Source of the DNA: Actinoplanes teichomyceticus ATCC 31121
Lineage (GTDB): Bacteria > Actinomycetota > Actinomycetes > Mycobacteriales > Micromonosporaceae
Assembly (NCBI RefSeq): GCF_003711105.1
Contig: NZ_CP023865.1
Coordinates: 3,869,001-3,933,000 of the forward strand
DNA length: 64,000 nt
Direction: 5' to 3'
Positions 25,623 through 35,123 of the stretch are shown piece by piece. Every line of letters begins with the position of its first letter. Within the stretch, counting starts at the first letter, position 1. The position numbers were made by a program, and so were the translations under genes. The notes under the pieces were generated by a model, which worked only from the letters and a program-made list of their open reading frames with translations, ran no database searches and was not told the DNA's origin.

Positions 25623-26131
25623 CAGAATCCTTCGGTCGGGGTCGAGGTGACGAACTTTCTGGCGTGATGGATCAGCGGCCGGTCGTCCGGGCCGTGGAAC
25701 ACCTCCAGCACGGAGGCGATCACCAGGGTCGACTCGCCCACCGGCACCCGGTGCAGGGGAGCGGCCCGCAGGGCGGCGACGGCGCCGGGCAGCACCGGCT
25801 CCCCCGAGGGCAGCGTGCTCCAGCCCTGCTCCGGGGTGAAACGGTCGCCGCCGGAATGGGCGAATTCGCGCGCCACGCCCAGGTGCCGGACGCCCAGCAG
25901 ATGGACGACGAGGCTCGGCGCGTCCAGCAGGACGCGCGCCGAGCGGGTGCCCATCACCGAGAACGACACCGCCGGCGGGTCGACCGATACCGACGCGACA
26001 CTGGACGCGGTCAACCCGACCGGCCCGTCCGGGCCGAGCGCGGTGATCACCGCGACGCCGGTCGGGTATCGGCGGAAGGCGCCCCTGAGGCGCTCGCCGA
26101 CACCCGACTCCTGCACTGTTCCTAGATCCAC
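25622..26131 (-). CDS. flavin reductase-like (FMN-binding split barrel) protein
   Basis: 169 residues. The flavin reductase-like domain fills the protein: RRYPTGVAVITALGPDGPVGLTASSVASVSVDPPAVSFSV (FMN-binding strand pair), then VHLLGVRHLGVAREFAHSGGDRF, then LHRVPVGESTLVIASVLEV. Members reduce flavin with NAD(P)H for partner monooxygenases or have related roles. It is the upstream gene of a two-gene unit with sodN. Reduced flavin generates superoxide, so the coupling is biochemically sensible, though this is inference. Confidence 0.88.
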   Translation of the reverse strand: MDLGTVQESGVGERLRGAFRRYPTGVAVITALGPDGPVGLTASSVASVSVDPPAVSFSVMGTRSARVLLDAPSLVVHLLGVRHLGVAREFAHSGGDRFTPEQGWSTLPSGEPVLPGAVAALRAAPLHRVPVGESTLVIASVLEVFHGPDDRPLIHHARKFVTSTPTEGF

Positions 26132-26251
26132 GTCAAGACGCTAAAACCTCAACTCCGGTTCATGTCAAAGCGTTGTTGCTCACTTGGTCCTTGCCGGCCA
26201 GGACGTTGGTCCCGGGCGGGACGCGGTTGTGCCGGACCGCCCGGGGTGGGC

Positions 26252-27103
26252 TCACTGCGGGAGCGGGCGCACGATGTAGACCGGGCAGGCCGCGTGGTGC
26301 AGCAGCTGCAGGCTGGTCGAACCCACCAGCGTGCCGGTGACCAGCCCGTGCCCGTGGCTGCCGACGATGATCAGCCGGGCCTTGCCGGACGCGGCCACCA
26401 GCGCGGCCGGCGGGGTGTCGTGGGTCAGCACCACCTCGACCCGGACGTCCGGGAACTTCGACCGCCACGGCGCCAGCTGCTCGTCCAGGCGGGCGAGTTC
26501 GGCGGCCTCGACGTTCGGCGGGTCGGCGGTGACCCACGCCGGGACGACCGGCGGGCAGGCCCGGATCACGGTGACCGGGCAGTTCTGGTCGGCCGCTGCG
26601 TTGAACACCGTCTCCAGGACCAGGTCGGCGTTCGGGGAGTCGTCGATGCCGGCGGCGATCGGCGCGTCCGCGGCCGGGCTGCCGCCCACCACGACGACCG
26701 GGCAGGGGGCGTGGGTGGCGACCCGCTGGCTGGTCGAGCCGAGCAGCATCCCGGCGAAGCCACCGCGCCCGCGCCGGCCCAGCACCAGCAGCTGGGCGCC
26801 GCGGGCCGACTCCAGCAGCCGCGGAACGGCGTGCCCGATCAGGGTGAACGTCTGCGGGGTGAGCTCCGGCGCGATGTTGCGGACCCGCTCCACCGCCGCC
26901 GCGATGATGCCCTCGGCCTGCGCCCGGGCGGTGTCGACGTGCTCGTTGCCGATCTCGAAGCGCGACTCGCGCCAGTCCCAGTCGAAGGCGTGCACGATGC
27001 GCAGGGTCAGGCCGCGCTGGTGTGCTTCCCGAGCCGCCCAGTCGATGGCGGCGTCGCTCGTTTCCGTGCCGTCGGTGCCGACGACGATGCCAGTGGTCCG
27101 CAT
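26252..27103 (-). CDS. tandem-domain universal stress protein
   Basis: 283 residues from ATG 27103 with GAAGGGA upstream. It has two UspA domains, residues about 1-145 and 150-283. Both keep the ATP-binding G-x2-G-x9-G(S/T) pattern: GRRGRGGFAGMLLGST in the first and GSHGHGLVTGTLVGST in the second. The N-terminal VVGTDGTETSDAAIDWA is also typical. In actinobacteria such proteins are induced in low oxygen or NO through DosR. A clear DosR-like dyad lies 80-93 bases upstream of the start, supporting that control here. Confidence 0.93.
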   Translation of the reverse strand: MRTTGIVVGTDGTETSDAAIDWAAREAHQRGLTLRIVHAFDWDWRESRFEIGNEHVDTARAQAEGIIAAAVERVRNIAPELTPQTFTLIGHAVPRLLESARGAQLLVLGRRGRGGFAGMLLGSTSQRVATHAPCPVVVVGGSPAADAPIAAGIDDSPNADLVLETVFNAAADQNCPVTVIRACPPVVPAWVTADPPNVEAAELARLDEQLAPWRSKFPDVRVEVVLTHDTPPAALVAASGKARLIIVGSHGHGLVTGTLVGSTSLQLLHHAACPVYIVRPLPQ

Positions 27104-27182
27104 GGCAGGTTCCCTTCGTCTCTGCTGCCATCTTCGCCAACGCTCGATCTTGCCGGGCAGGGCTGGTAGAACCCGCGCCGGC

Positions 27183-27196
27183 GGGCCGAAGGTCCC
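27183..27196 (-). promoter_or_regulatory. DosR-like box upstream of the universal stress protein
   Basis: On the minus strand this reads GGGACCTTCGGCCC, an imperfect dyad matching the GGGACTTNNGTCCC-type box bound by DosR/DevR regulators. It is placed about 85 bases upstream of the universal stress gene, a classic DosR target, and just before the divergent DUF309 gene at 27206. Confidence 0.65.
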
Positions 27197-27205
27197 GGCG
27201 GCAGT

Positions 27206-27778
27206 ATGGAAGGCATGGATTCCGGTACGACGCCCGCAGACCGCCCGTACAACCAGGTTTCCGGCATCGCGCCCGGCGACCGGCCGGGCCCGGACACGCG
27301 GCCCGGCCGGGTCGCCCGGGACCGGGACCCGGCCGGTCGCGCCCGCAACGCCCGGCCCCGCGACGGCCTGGGCCGGCCCCTGCCGCACGGGATGACCGGG
27401 GTGCCCACCACGCCCGACGACCTGGCGCTGCCGCCGGAGGAGGCGCTGCGCGAGGCGGAGCGGCTGCTGGCCGCGGGCCGGCCGTTCCACGCGCACGAGG
27501 TGCTGGAGGGGGCGTGGAAGGCGTGTGACGACGACACCCGGGAGCTGTGGAAGGGTCTGGCGCAGCTCGCGGTGGGCGTCACCCACCTGCGGCGGGGAAA
27601 CCAGGTCGGCGCGGTCCGGTTGCTGACCCGGGCGGCGGACCGGATCGCGCCGTACGCGGCCGGCGCCCCGCACGGGATCGCCGTCGCCGCGCTGACCGCC
27701 TGGGCCCGGACCCTGATCGCGCGGATCGGCAGCGGCCCGGTGCCGCCGGAGATGCTGGCGCCCCGCCTGGTCGACTAA
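27206..27778 (+). CDS. DUF309 domain protein
   Basis: 190 residues; ATG 27215 is an alternative start. The first ~75 residues are disordered, rich in Arg/Pro/Asp. Residues about 80-185 carry DUF309: GRPFHAHEVLEGAWK, then ELWKGLAQLAVGVTHLRRGNQVGAVRLLTRA, a three-helix domain with conserved His/Glu. The function of DUF309 is not known. The last 41 bases of the gene are inside a 58-bp duplication. Confidence 0.85.
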   Translation: MEGMDSGTTPADRPYNQVSGIAPGDRPGPDTRPGRVARDRDPAGRARNARPRDGLGRPLPHGMTGVPTTPDDLALPPEEALREAERLLAAGRPFHAHEVLEGAWKACDDDTRELWKGLAQLAVGVTHLRRGNQVGAVRLLTRAADRIAPYAAGAPHGIAVAALTAWARTLIARIGSGPVPPEMLAPRLVD

Positions 27779-27834
27779 CCGTGCCGGGGCGGCGGTGCGG
27801 TGCCGCCGGAGATGCTGGCGCCCCGCCTGGTCGA

Positions 27835-27855
<21 letters not shown>
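27738..27855. repeat. 58-bp tandem duplication at the convergent gene ends
   Basis: Bases 27738-27795 recur without a single change at 27798-27855 (period 60). Copy 1 contains the last 13 codons and stop of the DUF309 gene. Copy 2 contains the stop and last residues of the larA-like gene, which reads the other way. The lack of any difference implies a recent event or ongoing slippage/conversion. Confidence 0.95.
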
Positions 27856-29145
<1,290 letters not shown>

Positions 29146-29193
29146 CCCTGCACCATGCGACGCGGCCGGACCGGCCGCAAGCAGGATGACCCG

Positions 29194-29739
29194 TCAGTGG
29201 GGGCTGACCCGCACCCGGGCGGCCGGCAGGCCCTCGAACCACGCGGCCTCGCGGAGGGTGTCCAGCAGCCGCTGCCGGGCCCGCGCGTCCTGCCGGTCGA
29301 TGAACAGAATCCCGTCCAGGTGGTCGGTCTCGTGCTGCAGGCACCGCGCCAGCAGGCCCTCGCCGACCACCTGCACCGGGTCGCCGTGCCGGGTGTAGCC
29401 CTTGGCGACGGTGTTCAGCCGGCGCTTGGTGTCCAGGTAGATGCCGGGAATCGACAGGCAGCCCTCCGGACCGGACTGCTCCTGCTCGTCCGGGAACTCC
29501 AGGACCGGGTTGACCAGGTGGTCCAGGCGGCGGTCGTTGCCCGGCAGGTCCGGGTTGATCGCGAAGACGCGCAGGCCGACCCCGATCTGCGGGGCGGCCA
29601 GGCCGGCGCCGCGCGACTCGGCCAGGGTCTGGGTCAGATCCCGGACCAGCACGGCCAGCTCGGCATCGAAGTCGGTCACCGGCTCGGCGACGCGGCGCAG
29701 CACCGGGTCACCGACCTGCCGGATGGGGAGCACGGTCAC
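29194..29739 (-). CDS. def: peptide deformylase
   Basis: 181 residues from GTG 29739 with GGAGGTCC upstream. It removes the formyl group from nascent proteins. All three metal-site motifs are present: GAGLAAPQ (motif I), EGCLS (motif II, Cys ligand) and QHETDHLDG (motif III, HExxH). The size is normal for a type-1 bacterial enzyme. It lies 48 bases upstream of the larA-like gene on the same strand and may share its transcript. Confidence 0.96.
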   Translation of the reverse strand: MTVLPIRQVGDPVLRRVAEPVTDFDAELAVLVRDLTQTLAESRGAGLAAPQIGVGLRVFAINPDLPGNDRRLDHLVNPVLEFPDEQEQSGPEGCLSIPGIYLDTKRRLNTVAKGYTRHGDPVQVVGEGLLARCLQHETDHLDGILFIDRQDARARQRLLDTLREAAWFEGLPAARVRVSPH

Positions 29740-29913
29740 GGCGGACCTCCAGGATCGCGGGACAGGCGCCGTCCGCACCGGCCGGCGCGGCCTCCGGCCG
29801 TACGCTACCGCGCCGCCGGGCGGCCCGGGACCGTCGCCGGTCGCCCGGCGTGCCTCGCGTGGGTGTGCGCGGTCGCGAAGGCGGGTACCGCGGGATCCGT
29901 GGACGACACCGCC

Positions 29914-30903
29914 ATGGACAAGATCGCCGTCGCCGACCGGGCCGCCGCGCCGGCCGCCTCCGGTGACGAGGAACGCAACACCGGCCGCAACGCGGGGGAG
30001 AGCACCTGGACCGTGCTCGTCGCGGTGGCCGCCAACGGGGCGATCGCCGTCGCGAAGATCGTCGCCGGGCTGCTCACCGGGTCCGCGTCGATGTGGGCCG
30101 AGGCGGCCCACTCGATCGCCGACACCGGCAACGAGGTCCTGCTGCTGATCGGCCTGAAACGCTCCCGGCGCGAGCCCGACGAGCGGCACCCCTTCGGGTA
30201 CGGACAGGAGCGTTATTTCTGGACGTTCCTCGCCGCGCTGGGCATCTTCCTGGTCGGCGGGGTGCTGTCAATCGGTGAGGGCGTACGCGGCATGCTGATG
30301 CCGGAGCCGGTGGAGTCGCTCGGGGTCGGCATCGGGGTGCTGGTGGTGGCCGCCGGATTCGAGAGTTACTCCTGGTACACCGCGCACAAGCAGCTGCGCG
30401 CCGAGTCCCGGCAGCGCAACCGTTCCCTGCGGCACCACCTGCGGCACGCCTCCGACCCGAGCGCGACCACGGTCTTCCTCGAGGACACCGCCGCGCTGGC
30501 CGGGCTGGGCATCGCGCTCGTGGCGCTGATCCTGCACGCGGTGACCGGGTGGGCCGGCTGGGACGCGGTCGGCAGCATGTCGATCGGGCTGCTGCTGATC
30601 CTGGTCGCCTGGCTGCTGGCCCGCCGCTCGAAGGGGCTGCTGCTGGACGAGTCGGCGCCGGCCGACGTGCTCGACCCGATCCGCGAGCAGGTGCGCGGCG
30701 AGGCGTGGGTGGGCCGGATCCGGGACCTGCACGCCGTCTGGGTCGGACCGTCGCAGCTGCTGGTCAACGTCTGGGTGACGCCGGCCGCGGCGGTCCGCGA
30801 CGCGCCCGCCGCCCAGCTGCTCGCGCACTCCGACGACCTGCGCCGCCGGCTGATGGCCGACGACGCGATCGCCCGGGTCACCGTCACGCTGGAGCGCGAC
30901 TGA
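29914..30903 (+). CDS. cation diffusion facilitator (CDF) metal exporter
   Basis: 329 residues from ATG 29914 (GTG 29899 is in frame). It has six membrane helices and a cytoplasmic C-terminal domain. Family marks are SMWAEAAHSIADTGNEV (the HxxxD metal site of helix 2), ERHPFGYGQERYFW after it, and the helix-5 region FLEDTAALAGLGIALV. These proteins exchange Zn, Co, Ni or Mn for protons. The helix-5 pattern (ExxxA rather than HxxxD) departs from classic Zn transporters and leaves the metal uncertain. The gene is divergent from def. Confidence 0.88.
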   Translation: MDKIAVADRAAAPAASGDEERNTGRNAGESTWTVLVAVAANGAIAVAKIVAGLLTGSASMWAEAAHSIADTGNEVLLLIGLKRSRREPDERHPFGYGQERYFWTFLAALGIFLVGGVLSIGEGVRGMLMPEPVESLGVGIGVLVVAAGFESYSWYTAHKQLRAESRQRNRSLRHHLRHASDPSATTVFLEDTAALAGLGIALVALILHAVTGWAGWDAVGSMSIGLLLILVAWLLARRSKGLLLDESAPADVLDPIREQVRGEAWVGRIRDLHAVWVGPSQLLVNVWVTPAAAVRDAPAAQLLAHSDDLRRRLMADDAIARVTVTLERD

Positions 30904-30956
30904 CCGCCGCCGGAAACCGGTTTGTCCGGTCGGCCGGACCGGTCCAGGATCGGCTC

Positions 30957-31514
30957 ATGACGAGTCAGCGGGTGGTGGGTCATGGCGGCATGTGGGCGCG
31001 TCCGGAGCAGGACCCCCGGACGAACGGGACGCCGGTGGGCGAGCTGGAGACGATCCGGGAGTACCTGAGCAACTACCGGCGCACGCTCGCCATGAAGTGC
31101 GAGGATCTCTCGCCGGAGCAGCTGGCGGCGCGCTCGGTGCCACCGTCCACGATGAGCCTGCTGGGCCTGGTCCGGCACATGGCGAAGGTGGAACACCTCT
31201 GGTTCCAGGCGACCCTGCGCGGCAGCGACATGCCGGCGCCGTTCTGGTCCGCCGACCGGCGCGACGTGGACTTCGACGGCGCGACGCCGGACGCGGCGGT
31301 GGTGCGGGAGGCGTTCGTGACCTGGGAGGCGCAGGTGGCCGGCGCCGACCGGGTGCTGGACGGGCTGACCGACCTGGGGGCGATGGTGGCGTTGCCCAAG
31401 GGCGGCGAGTCCAGCGTCCGGGACATCCTGATCCACCTGATCGAGGAGTACGCCCGGCACTGCGGGCACGCCGACCTGTTGCGCGAGTGCATCGACGGGC
31501 GTACCGGGCAGTGA
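30957..31514 (+). CDS. DinB-family (DUF664) protein
   Basis: 185 residues. It has the four-helix DinB fold with metal-ligand His residues in LLGLVRHMAKVEHLWF and IHLIEEYARHCGHADLLRE, in the normal DUF664 order (H...H...HxxxH). Such proteins bind a divalent metal, and several act in thiol transfer. ATG 30990 is a possible later start. It follows the CDF gene by 53 bases, across a GC-rich dyad (near 30915-30950). Confidence 0.88.
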   Translation: MTSQRVVGHGGMWARPEQDPRTNGTPVGELETIREYLSNYRRTLAMKCEDLSPEQLAARSVPPSTMSLLGLVRHMAKVEHLWFQATLRGSDMPAPFWSADRRDVDFDGATPDAAVVREAFVTWEAQVAGADRVLDGLTDLGAMVALPKGGESSVRDILIHLIEEYARHCGHADLLRECIDGRTGQ

Positions 31515-31557
31515 CCGGGGCGCCGGCGGCGTGGCACTCCACGCCGCCGGCCGCGGG

Positions 31558-31752
31558 TCACGCGGCGTAGGTCTCGAATTCGGCCACCCGCGGCGTACCG
31601 GAGGCGGCGGTGATCCGGAAGGTCAGCTCGGTCAGCGCGGTCGCGGGGAAGGGGACGACCCCGGCTCCGCTGCCGGCCAGGACCGCGCCGGTGCCGCCGT
31701 CGAGGACCTGGTACGAGCGGATGACGCCGGTGGCGCCGGTGTGCAACGCGAC
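31558..31752 (-). pseudogene. C-terminal fragment of a secreted carbohydrate-active enzyme
   Basis: The frame from a stop at 31755 to TAG 31558 gives ~62 residues: GVIRSYQVLDGGTGAVLAGSGAGVV, TELTFRITAASGTPRVAEFETYAA. The ending closely resembles the C-terminus of discoidin-like modules attached to glycosidases such as fucosidases, where GTPRVAEFE(V/T)Y closes the domain. There is no start codon with support and no upstream catalytic part, so this is a leftover fragment. Confidence 0.5.
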
Positions 31753-31804
31753 TCACCCTCGGCGGTCGGCCCCGGGTCGCGGCGCCCGCGCGCGTCACGG
31801 CCGC

Positions 31805-32281
31805 TCAAGCCACGAGGAAACCGTTCTCCAGGTAGACCGCCCTGTGCTCGGCCCGGGCCCGGACCGCCGCGGCGATCCTGCGGGCCAGCAACCCGGAGAG
31901 CCGCTCGCCGGCCTCCGGCTCGGTGCACCAGGCCCAGCCGCGCAACTCCTCGGCGGGCAACCGGATCCGCGCCGTCTGCCGTGGCGTGAGGATCCCGCCG
32001 TCGAACACCAGCATCAGGCCCTCGGTCCGGCCGGGGCGCGGCGGCACCCAGTCGGTCACCAGCAGCCGGCCCGGCCGCACCGGCAGGCCCAGCTCCTCGT
32101 CGAGCTCGCGCACCGCCGCCGCGTACGGCGACTCGTCGGCCTCCACCGCGCCGCCCGGGATCTCCCAGTGGTCCTTGTACGTCGGCTCGACCAGCAGCAC
32201 CCGGCCTCGATCGTCGGACAGCAGGACCGCGGATCCCATCCGCTTGCGCGGCAACGTGGCGGTGAAGTCGGCGTCGGTCAC
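31805..32281 (-). CDS. Nudix hydrolase
   Basis: 158 residues. The Nudix box is complete: GGAVEADESPYAAAVRELDEELGL fits G-x5-E-x7-R-E-U-x-E-E-x-G-U. The enzyme cleaves nucleoside-diphosphate-X compounds. Flanking strands (VLLVEPTYKDHWEIPGG) are those of the MutT/ADP-ribose group, but no subgroup motif is decisive. It is transcribed alone, with a 220-base gap to the next gene. Confidence 0.93.
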   Translation of the reverse strand: MTDADFTATLPRKRMGSAVLLSDDRGRVLLVEPTYKDHWEIPGGAVEADESPYAAAVRELDEELGLPVRPGRLLVTDWVPPRPGRTEGLMLVFDGGILTPRQTARIRLPAEELRGWAWCTEPEAGERLSGLLARRIAAAVRARAEHRAVYLENGFLVA

Positions 32282-32530
32282 CGGGTCAGGCTAACCACCA
32301 GCCGCTCGCCGTGGGTGTCACACCGCATCACCGAGGGCCCGGGCGTCCGCCCCCGCCCGGAACCCGCACGGTCCGCAGTGGAGCCGGCGGATCCGCCTCA
32401 CGGGATGACCGGCCGGCGGGTGAGCCGCCGGTAGAGGTCGGCGGGTGGGCCGACGGCCTCGACGGCGTCCGGCCGGGCCGGCGCACACCGATGGCTGGGC
32501 GGCCGGCGTGCGGAAGCGCCGCCACCGGCG

Positions 32531-33184
32531 CTACGTCGCGGTGAGGGCGCCGGGCGGCGGTACGGTCGGCGACGGCGCGAGGTCGAGCGCCGGTGGGTGC
32601 GGCGCCGGTGTGCGCGGGCAGTGCCGGCGGGCGAGCCGGCCCAGCGGCTCGGCGGGCTCGTCGGCCTGCGCGCAGGCCACCGTGCCGAGGCCGGTGGTCG
32701 TCCAGGACGTGAAGGTGCCGGTGACCGGCGGCGCGCAGTCCACCGTGAAGTCCGCCGTGATGGTCTCCACGCCCTGGTAGAGCAGGCTCTCCGGAATGCT
32801 GGGATCGTCCTGGGCGCCGCCGAGCATGCTGTAGCCGCCGTCCGGCAGCCGCACCGGCCCGGTCCGCACCGTGCTGCCGGTCGCGGTGCTCAGCGACGCG
32901 GCCAGCGCGGCGACCCAGCCGTCCGGTGCGGTCACGCCGGCCACGGAGGCGGTGATCGGCTCGTCCAGCACCACCGTGCCGGTGCCGCCGGCGTCCGAGG
33001 CGAACAGGTCGACCCGGGTCAGGCGGGGCTGCCGCACCGGTGTCGACCAGTGGACGGTCGCGCCGGACGGGTCGCAGCCGGCCGGCACGGCCGCAGCCCC
33101 CGCCGTGCCGGCGGCGGCGCAGCCCGCCGCGGCCACCGCCGCCAGGGTGGCCAGAGTCGCGCCCACGGCCCGATGGTCGATCAT
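32531..33184 (-). CDS. lipoprotein of unknown function
   Basis: 217 residues from ATG 33184. The N-terminus is a lipoprotein signal, with a hydrophobic run ending LAAVAAAGC; the Cys at about residue 22 is the lipidation site. The mature part has a beta-rich pattern and two later Cys pairs (PAGCDPSG, TVDCAPP, TVACAQ, RRHCPR). The tail is Pro-rich. No family is recognised. It is divergent from the SDR gene by 69 bases. Confidence 0.75.
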   Translation of the reverse strand: MIDHRAVGATLATLAAVAAAGCAAAGTAGAAAVPAGCDPSGATVHWSTPVRQPRLTRVDLFASDAGGTGTVVLDEPITASVAGVTAPDGWVAALAASLSTATGSTVRTGPVRLPDGGYSMLGGAQDDPSIPESLLYQGVETITADFTVDCAPPVTGTFTSWTTTGLGTVACAQADEPAEPLGRLARRHCPRTPAPHPPALDLAPSPTVPPPGALTAT

Positions 33185-33253
33185 GAGCAGATCATCGCCG
33201 CCGCCCGCGCGGGCGGCGGGTTTGGGGTGGCCCTGCCGGGGAAAGCCGCGCTC

Positions 33254-34117
33254 ATGACCACGACCAAGGAAGACCGGCAGGCGCAGGAGCGGCAGCAGCG
33301 GCCGCCCGGTCACACCACCCAGATGGACCGCAAACCCGACCACGGCGAGGACAGCTACCGCGGGTCCGGACGGCTCACCGGCAAGAAGGCGGTGATCACC
33401 GGCGGCGACAGCGGCATCGGCCGGGCCGTGGCGCTCGCCTTCGCCCGCGAGGGCGCCGACGTGCTGATCAACTACCTGCCGCAGGAACAGGACGACGCGC
33501 GGGAGACCGCGGCGCTGGTGGAGGCGGCCGGGCGCAAGGTCGCGCTGGCGCCGGGCGACCTGACCGACCCGGACCGGAGCCGCACGATCGTCGAGCAGGC
33601 GGTCCGCGAGCTCGGCGGCATCGACGTGCTGGTGAACAACGCGGCCTACCAGATGACCCACGAAACCGTCGAGGAGGTCTCCGACCAGGAATGGCAGCAC
33701 ACCCTCGACGTGAACATCACCGCGATGTTCCGGCTGGTCAAGGCCGCCCTGCCGCACCTGAAGGAGGGCGCGTCCATCATCAACACCAGCTCGGTCAACT
33801 ATGACCAGCCGAAGCCGACACTGCTGCCGTACGCGACCACGAAGGGCGCGATCGCCAACTTCACCGCGGGGCTGGCGCAGCTGCTCGGCGACCGGGGGAT
33901 CCGCGTCAACGCGGTCGCTCCCGGGCCGATCTGGACGCCGCTGATCCCGTCGACCATGCCGCCCGAGCAGGTCGCGGAGTTCGGCAAGAACACGCCGCTC
34001 GGCCGCGCCGGGGAGCCCCGGGAGGTCGCTCCGGCGTACGTCCTGCTCGCCTCCGACGAGGCCAGTTACATCTCCGGGGCGGTCATCCCGGTCACCGGAG
34101 GCAAGCCGATCCTGTGA
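33254..34117 (+). CDS. short-chain dehydrogenase/reductase (stress-type, YhdG/YghA-like)
   Basis: 287 residues. After a ~45-residue hydrophilic N-terminus typical of this subgroup, the classical SDR core follows: VITGGDSGIGRAVA (TGxxxGIG), LVNNAAY (NNAG equivalent), the catalytic Ser in INTSSVN, and YATTKGA (YxxxK). Members reduce small aldehydes or ketones with NAD(P)H and are often in general stress regulons. A canonical terminator follows 18 bases after the stop. Confidence 0.93.
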   Translation: MTTTKEDRQAQERQQRPPGHTTQMDRKPDHGEDSYRGSGRLTGKKAVITGGDSGIGRAVALAFAREGADVLINYLPQEQDDARETAALVEAAGRKVALAPGDLTDPDRSRTIVEQAVRELGGIDVLVNNAAYQMTHETVEEVSDQEWQHTLDVNITAMFRLVKAALPHLKEGASIINTSSVNYDQPKPTLLPYATTKGAIANFTAGLAQLLGDRGIRVNAVAPGPIWTPLIPSTMPPEQVAEFGKNTPLGRAGEPREVAPAYVLLASDEASYISGAVIPVTGGKPIL

Positions 34118-34135
34118 CCGCCGCGTACCGAAGAG

Positions 34136-34163
34136 AAGGCCGCCGTGACCACCGGCGGCCTTT
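34136..34163 (+). terminator. terminator after the SDR gene
   Basis: AAGGCCGCCG (34136-34145) pairs perfectly with CGGCGGCCTT (34153-34162) over the loop TGACCAC, followed by TTCT. This is a textbook intrinsic terminator. Confidence 0.85.
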
Positions 34164-34252
34164 CTGCCGCCCGGCGTGCCCCGCGCCGGCTGCGGGCGGG
34201 CGCGCCGGCGCAGCGGTGGGCGCGACCGGCGATCCCGGGCAGGATCTTCGGC

Positions 34253-34560
34253 ATGGTTCGATACCTGGTGGCCGCGGTCGGCGCTCGGTTGGCCGACGAG
34301 GGCGCCCGGGTGGCGATCGTGCTGCTGGCCCTGGAACGGCCCGGCGATGCCGGGCTGGGCGGGCTGCTGGTGGCCGCGCTGATGGTGCCGCACGTGCTGG
34401 CCGCGCCGCTGGTCGGCGCGGCCGCCGGTGACCACGGCCGCGGCCGGAGGGCTGCTCGCGGCGTACCCGCCCGCGGTCGTGCTGACCGCCGTCGCCGGCT
34501 GCCAGCTGCTCGGCGTGGCCGCCGGCGGTGCGCTGCTGTCCGTGGACCGTGGTCGGCGGC
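34253..34560 (+). pseudogene. truncated MFS transporter remnant
   Basis: ATG 34253 begins MVRYLVAAVGARLADEGARVAIVLLALE followed by LVAALMVPHVLAAPLVGAAAGD, two helices typical of an MFS N-terminus with the loop-2/3 start. The frame then turns into Arg-rich noise. A second frame from about 34440 gives AYPPAVVLTAVAGCQLLGVAAGG, another membrane helix. All the remaining helices are missing. It overlaps the small gene on the opposite strand at its end. Confidence 0.55.
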
Positions 34561-34566
34561 CGGGCG

Positions 34567-34782
34567 TCAGACCCGCTGCGTCTCGGTCGTCGAGGGGTGC
34601 AGCTCGGCGGTCGTCTTCTTGACGAACCGGCCGGTGCTGGTGCTGCGGTGCACCTCGCGGTCGCCGTGGTCGCCGCCCACGTGCTCGGTGGTCGTGGTCC
34701 GCGGCTCCTTCCTGGCGGTGCTCTCCTTGACGAAACGTCCGGTGCGCGCGCTGCGGTTCACGTCGTGCTCGTTGCTGGCCAT
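34567..34782 (-). CDS. small actinobacterial protein with duplicated TGRFVK motif
   Basis: 71 residues with AGGAGG upstream of ATG 34782. The protein is an internal duplication: NRSARTGRFVKESTARKEPRTTTTE and HRSTSTGRFVKKTTAELHPSTTE. It is hydrophilic and probably disordered. Short proteins of this type are widespread in actinomycetes and their role is unknown. The gap 34783-35123 upstream holds no other gene that I can see. Confidence 0.75.
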   Translation of the reverse strand: MASNEHDVNRSARTGRFVKESTARKEPRTTTTEHVGGDHGDREVHRSTSTGRFVKKTTAELHPSTTETQRV

Positions 34783-35123
34783 GTCGGGGGGTCCTCCTGC
34801 CGTGTCGGGTTACCGGTGGCTGTCTCTGTGCCCACTCGCCGCGATCGGAAACGCCGCGGCCCCTACGCGGGGTGACGGCCGCGGGCCGCCGCGAGGCTTC
34901 GCGGTGGTCCGGGCGGGTTCCTTTTCGGTACGACCCGAGCCGTCCCGCCCGCGGTCACGCGCCGGAGTCCGTGCCCGTGCCGCCCGGCGGTCCGATCCGG
35001 ACCCGGCGCCCCGCCACGGCGCGCCTCGACCGCACGATCGCGTCCATCGTGGCCCGGGCCCCGCGGCCGGCGATCCGGTGACGTGCCGCGCCGGCGCACG
35101 GCTGGCGGCCCCGCGGCCGGCGC

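Noticed and set aside
25640..26144. Plus-strand frames antisense to the flavin reductase
   Set aside because: No start signals and Arg/His-rich shadow composition.
30905..30950. GC-rich dyad (AAACCGGTTT, CCGGTC...GACCGG) before the DinB gene considered as an operator
   Set aside because: Such CCGG-rich pairing is expected by chance in this composition, and the halves do not form one consistent stem.
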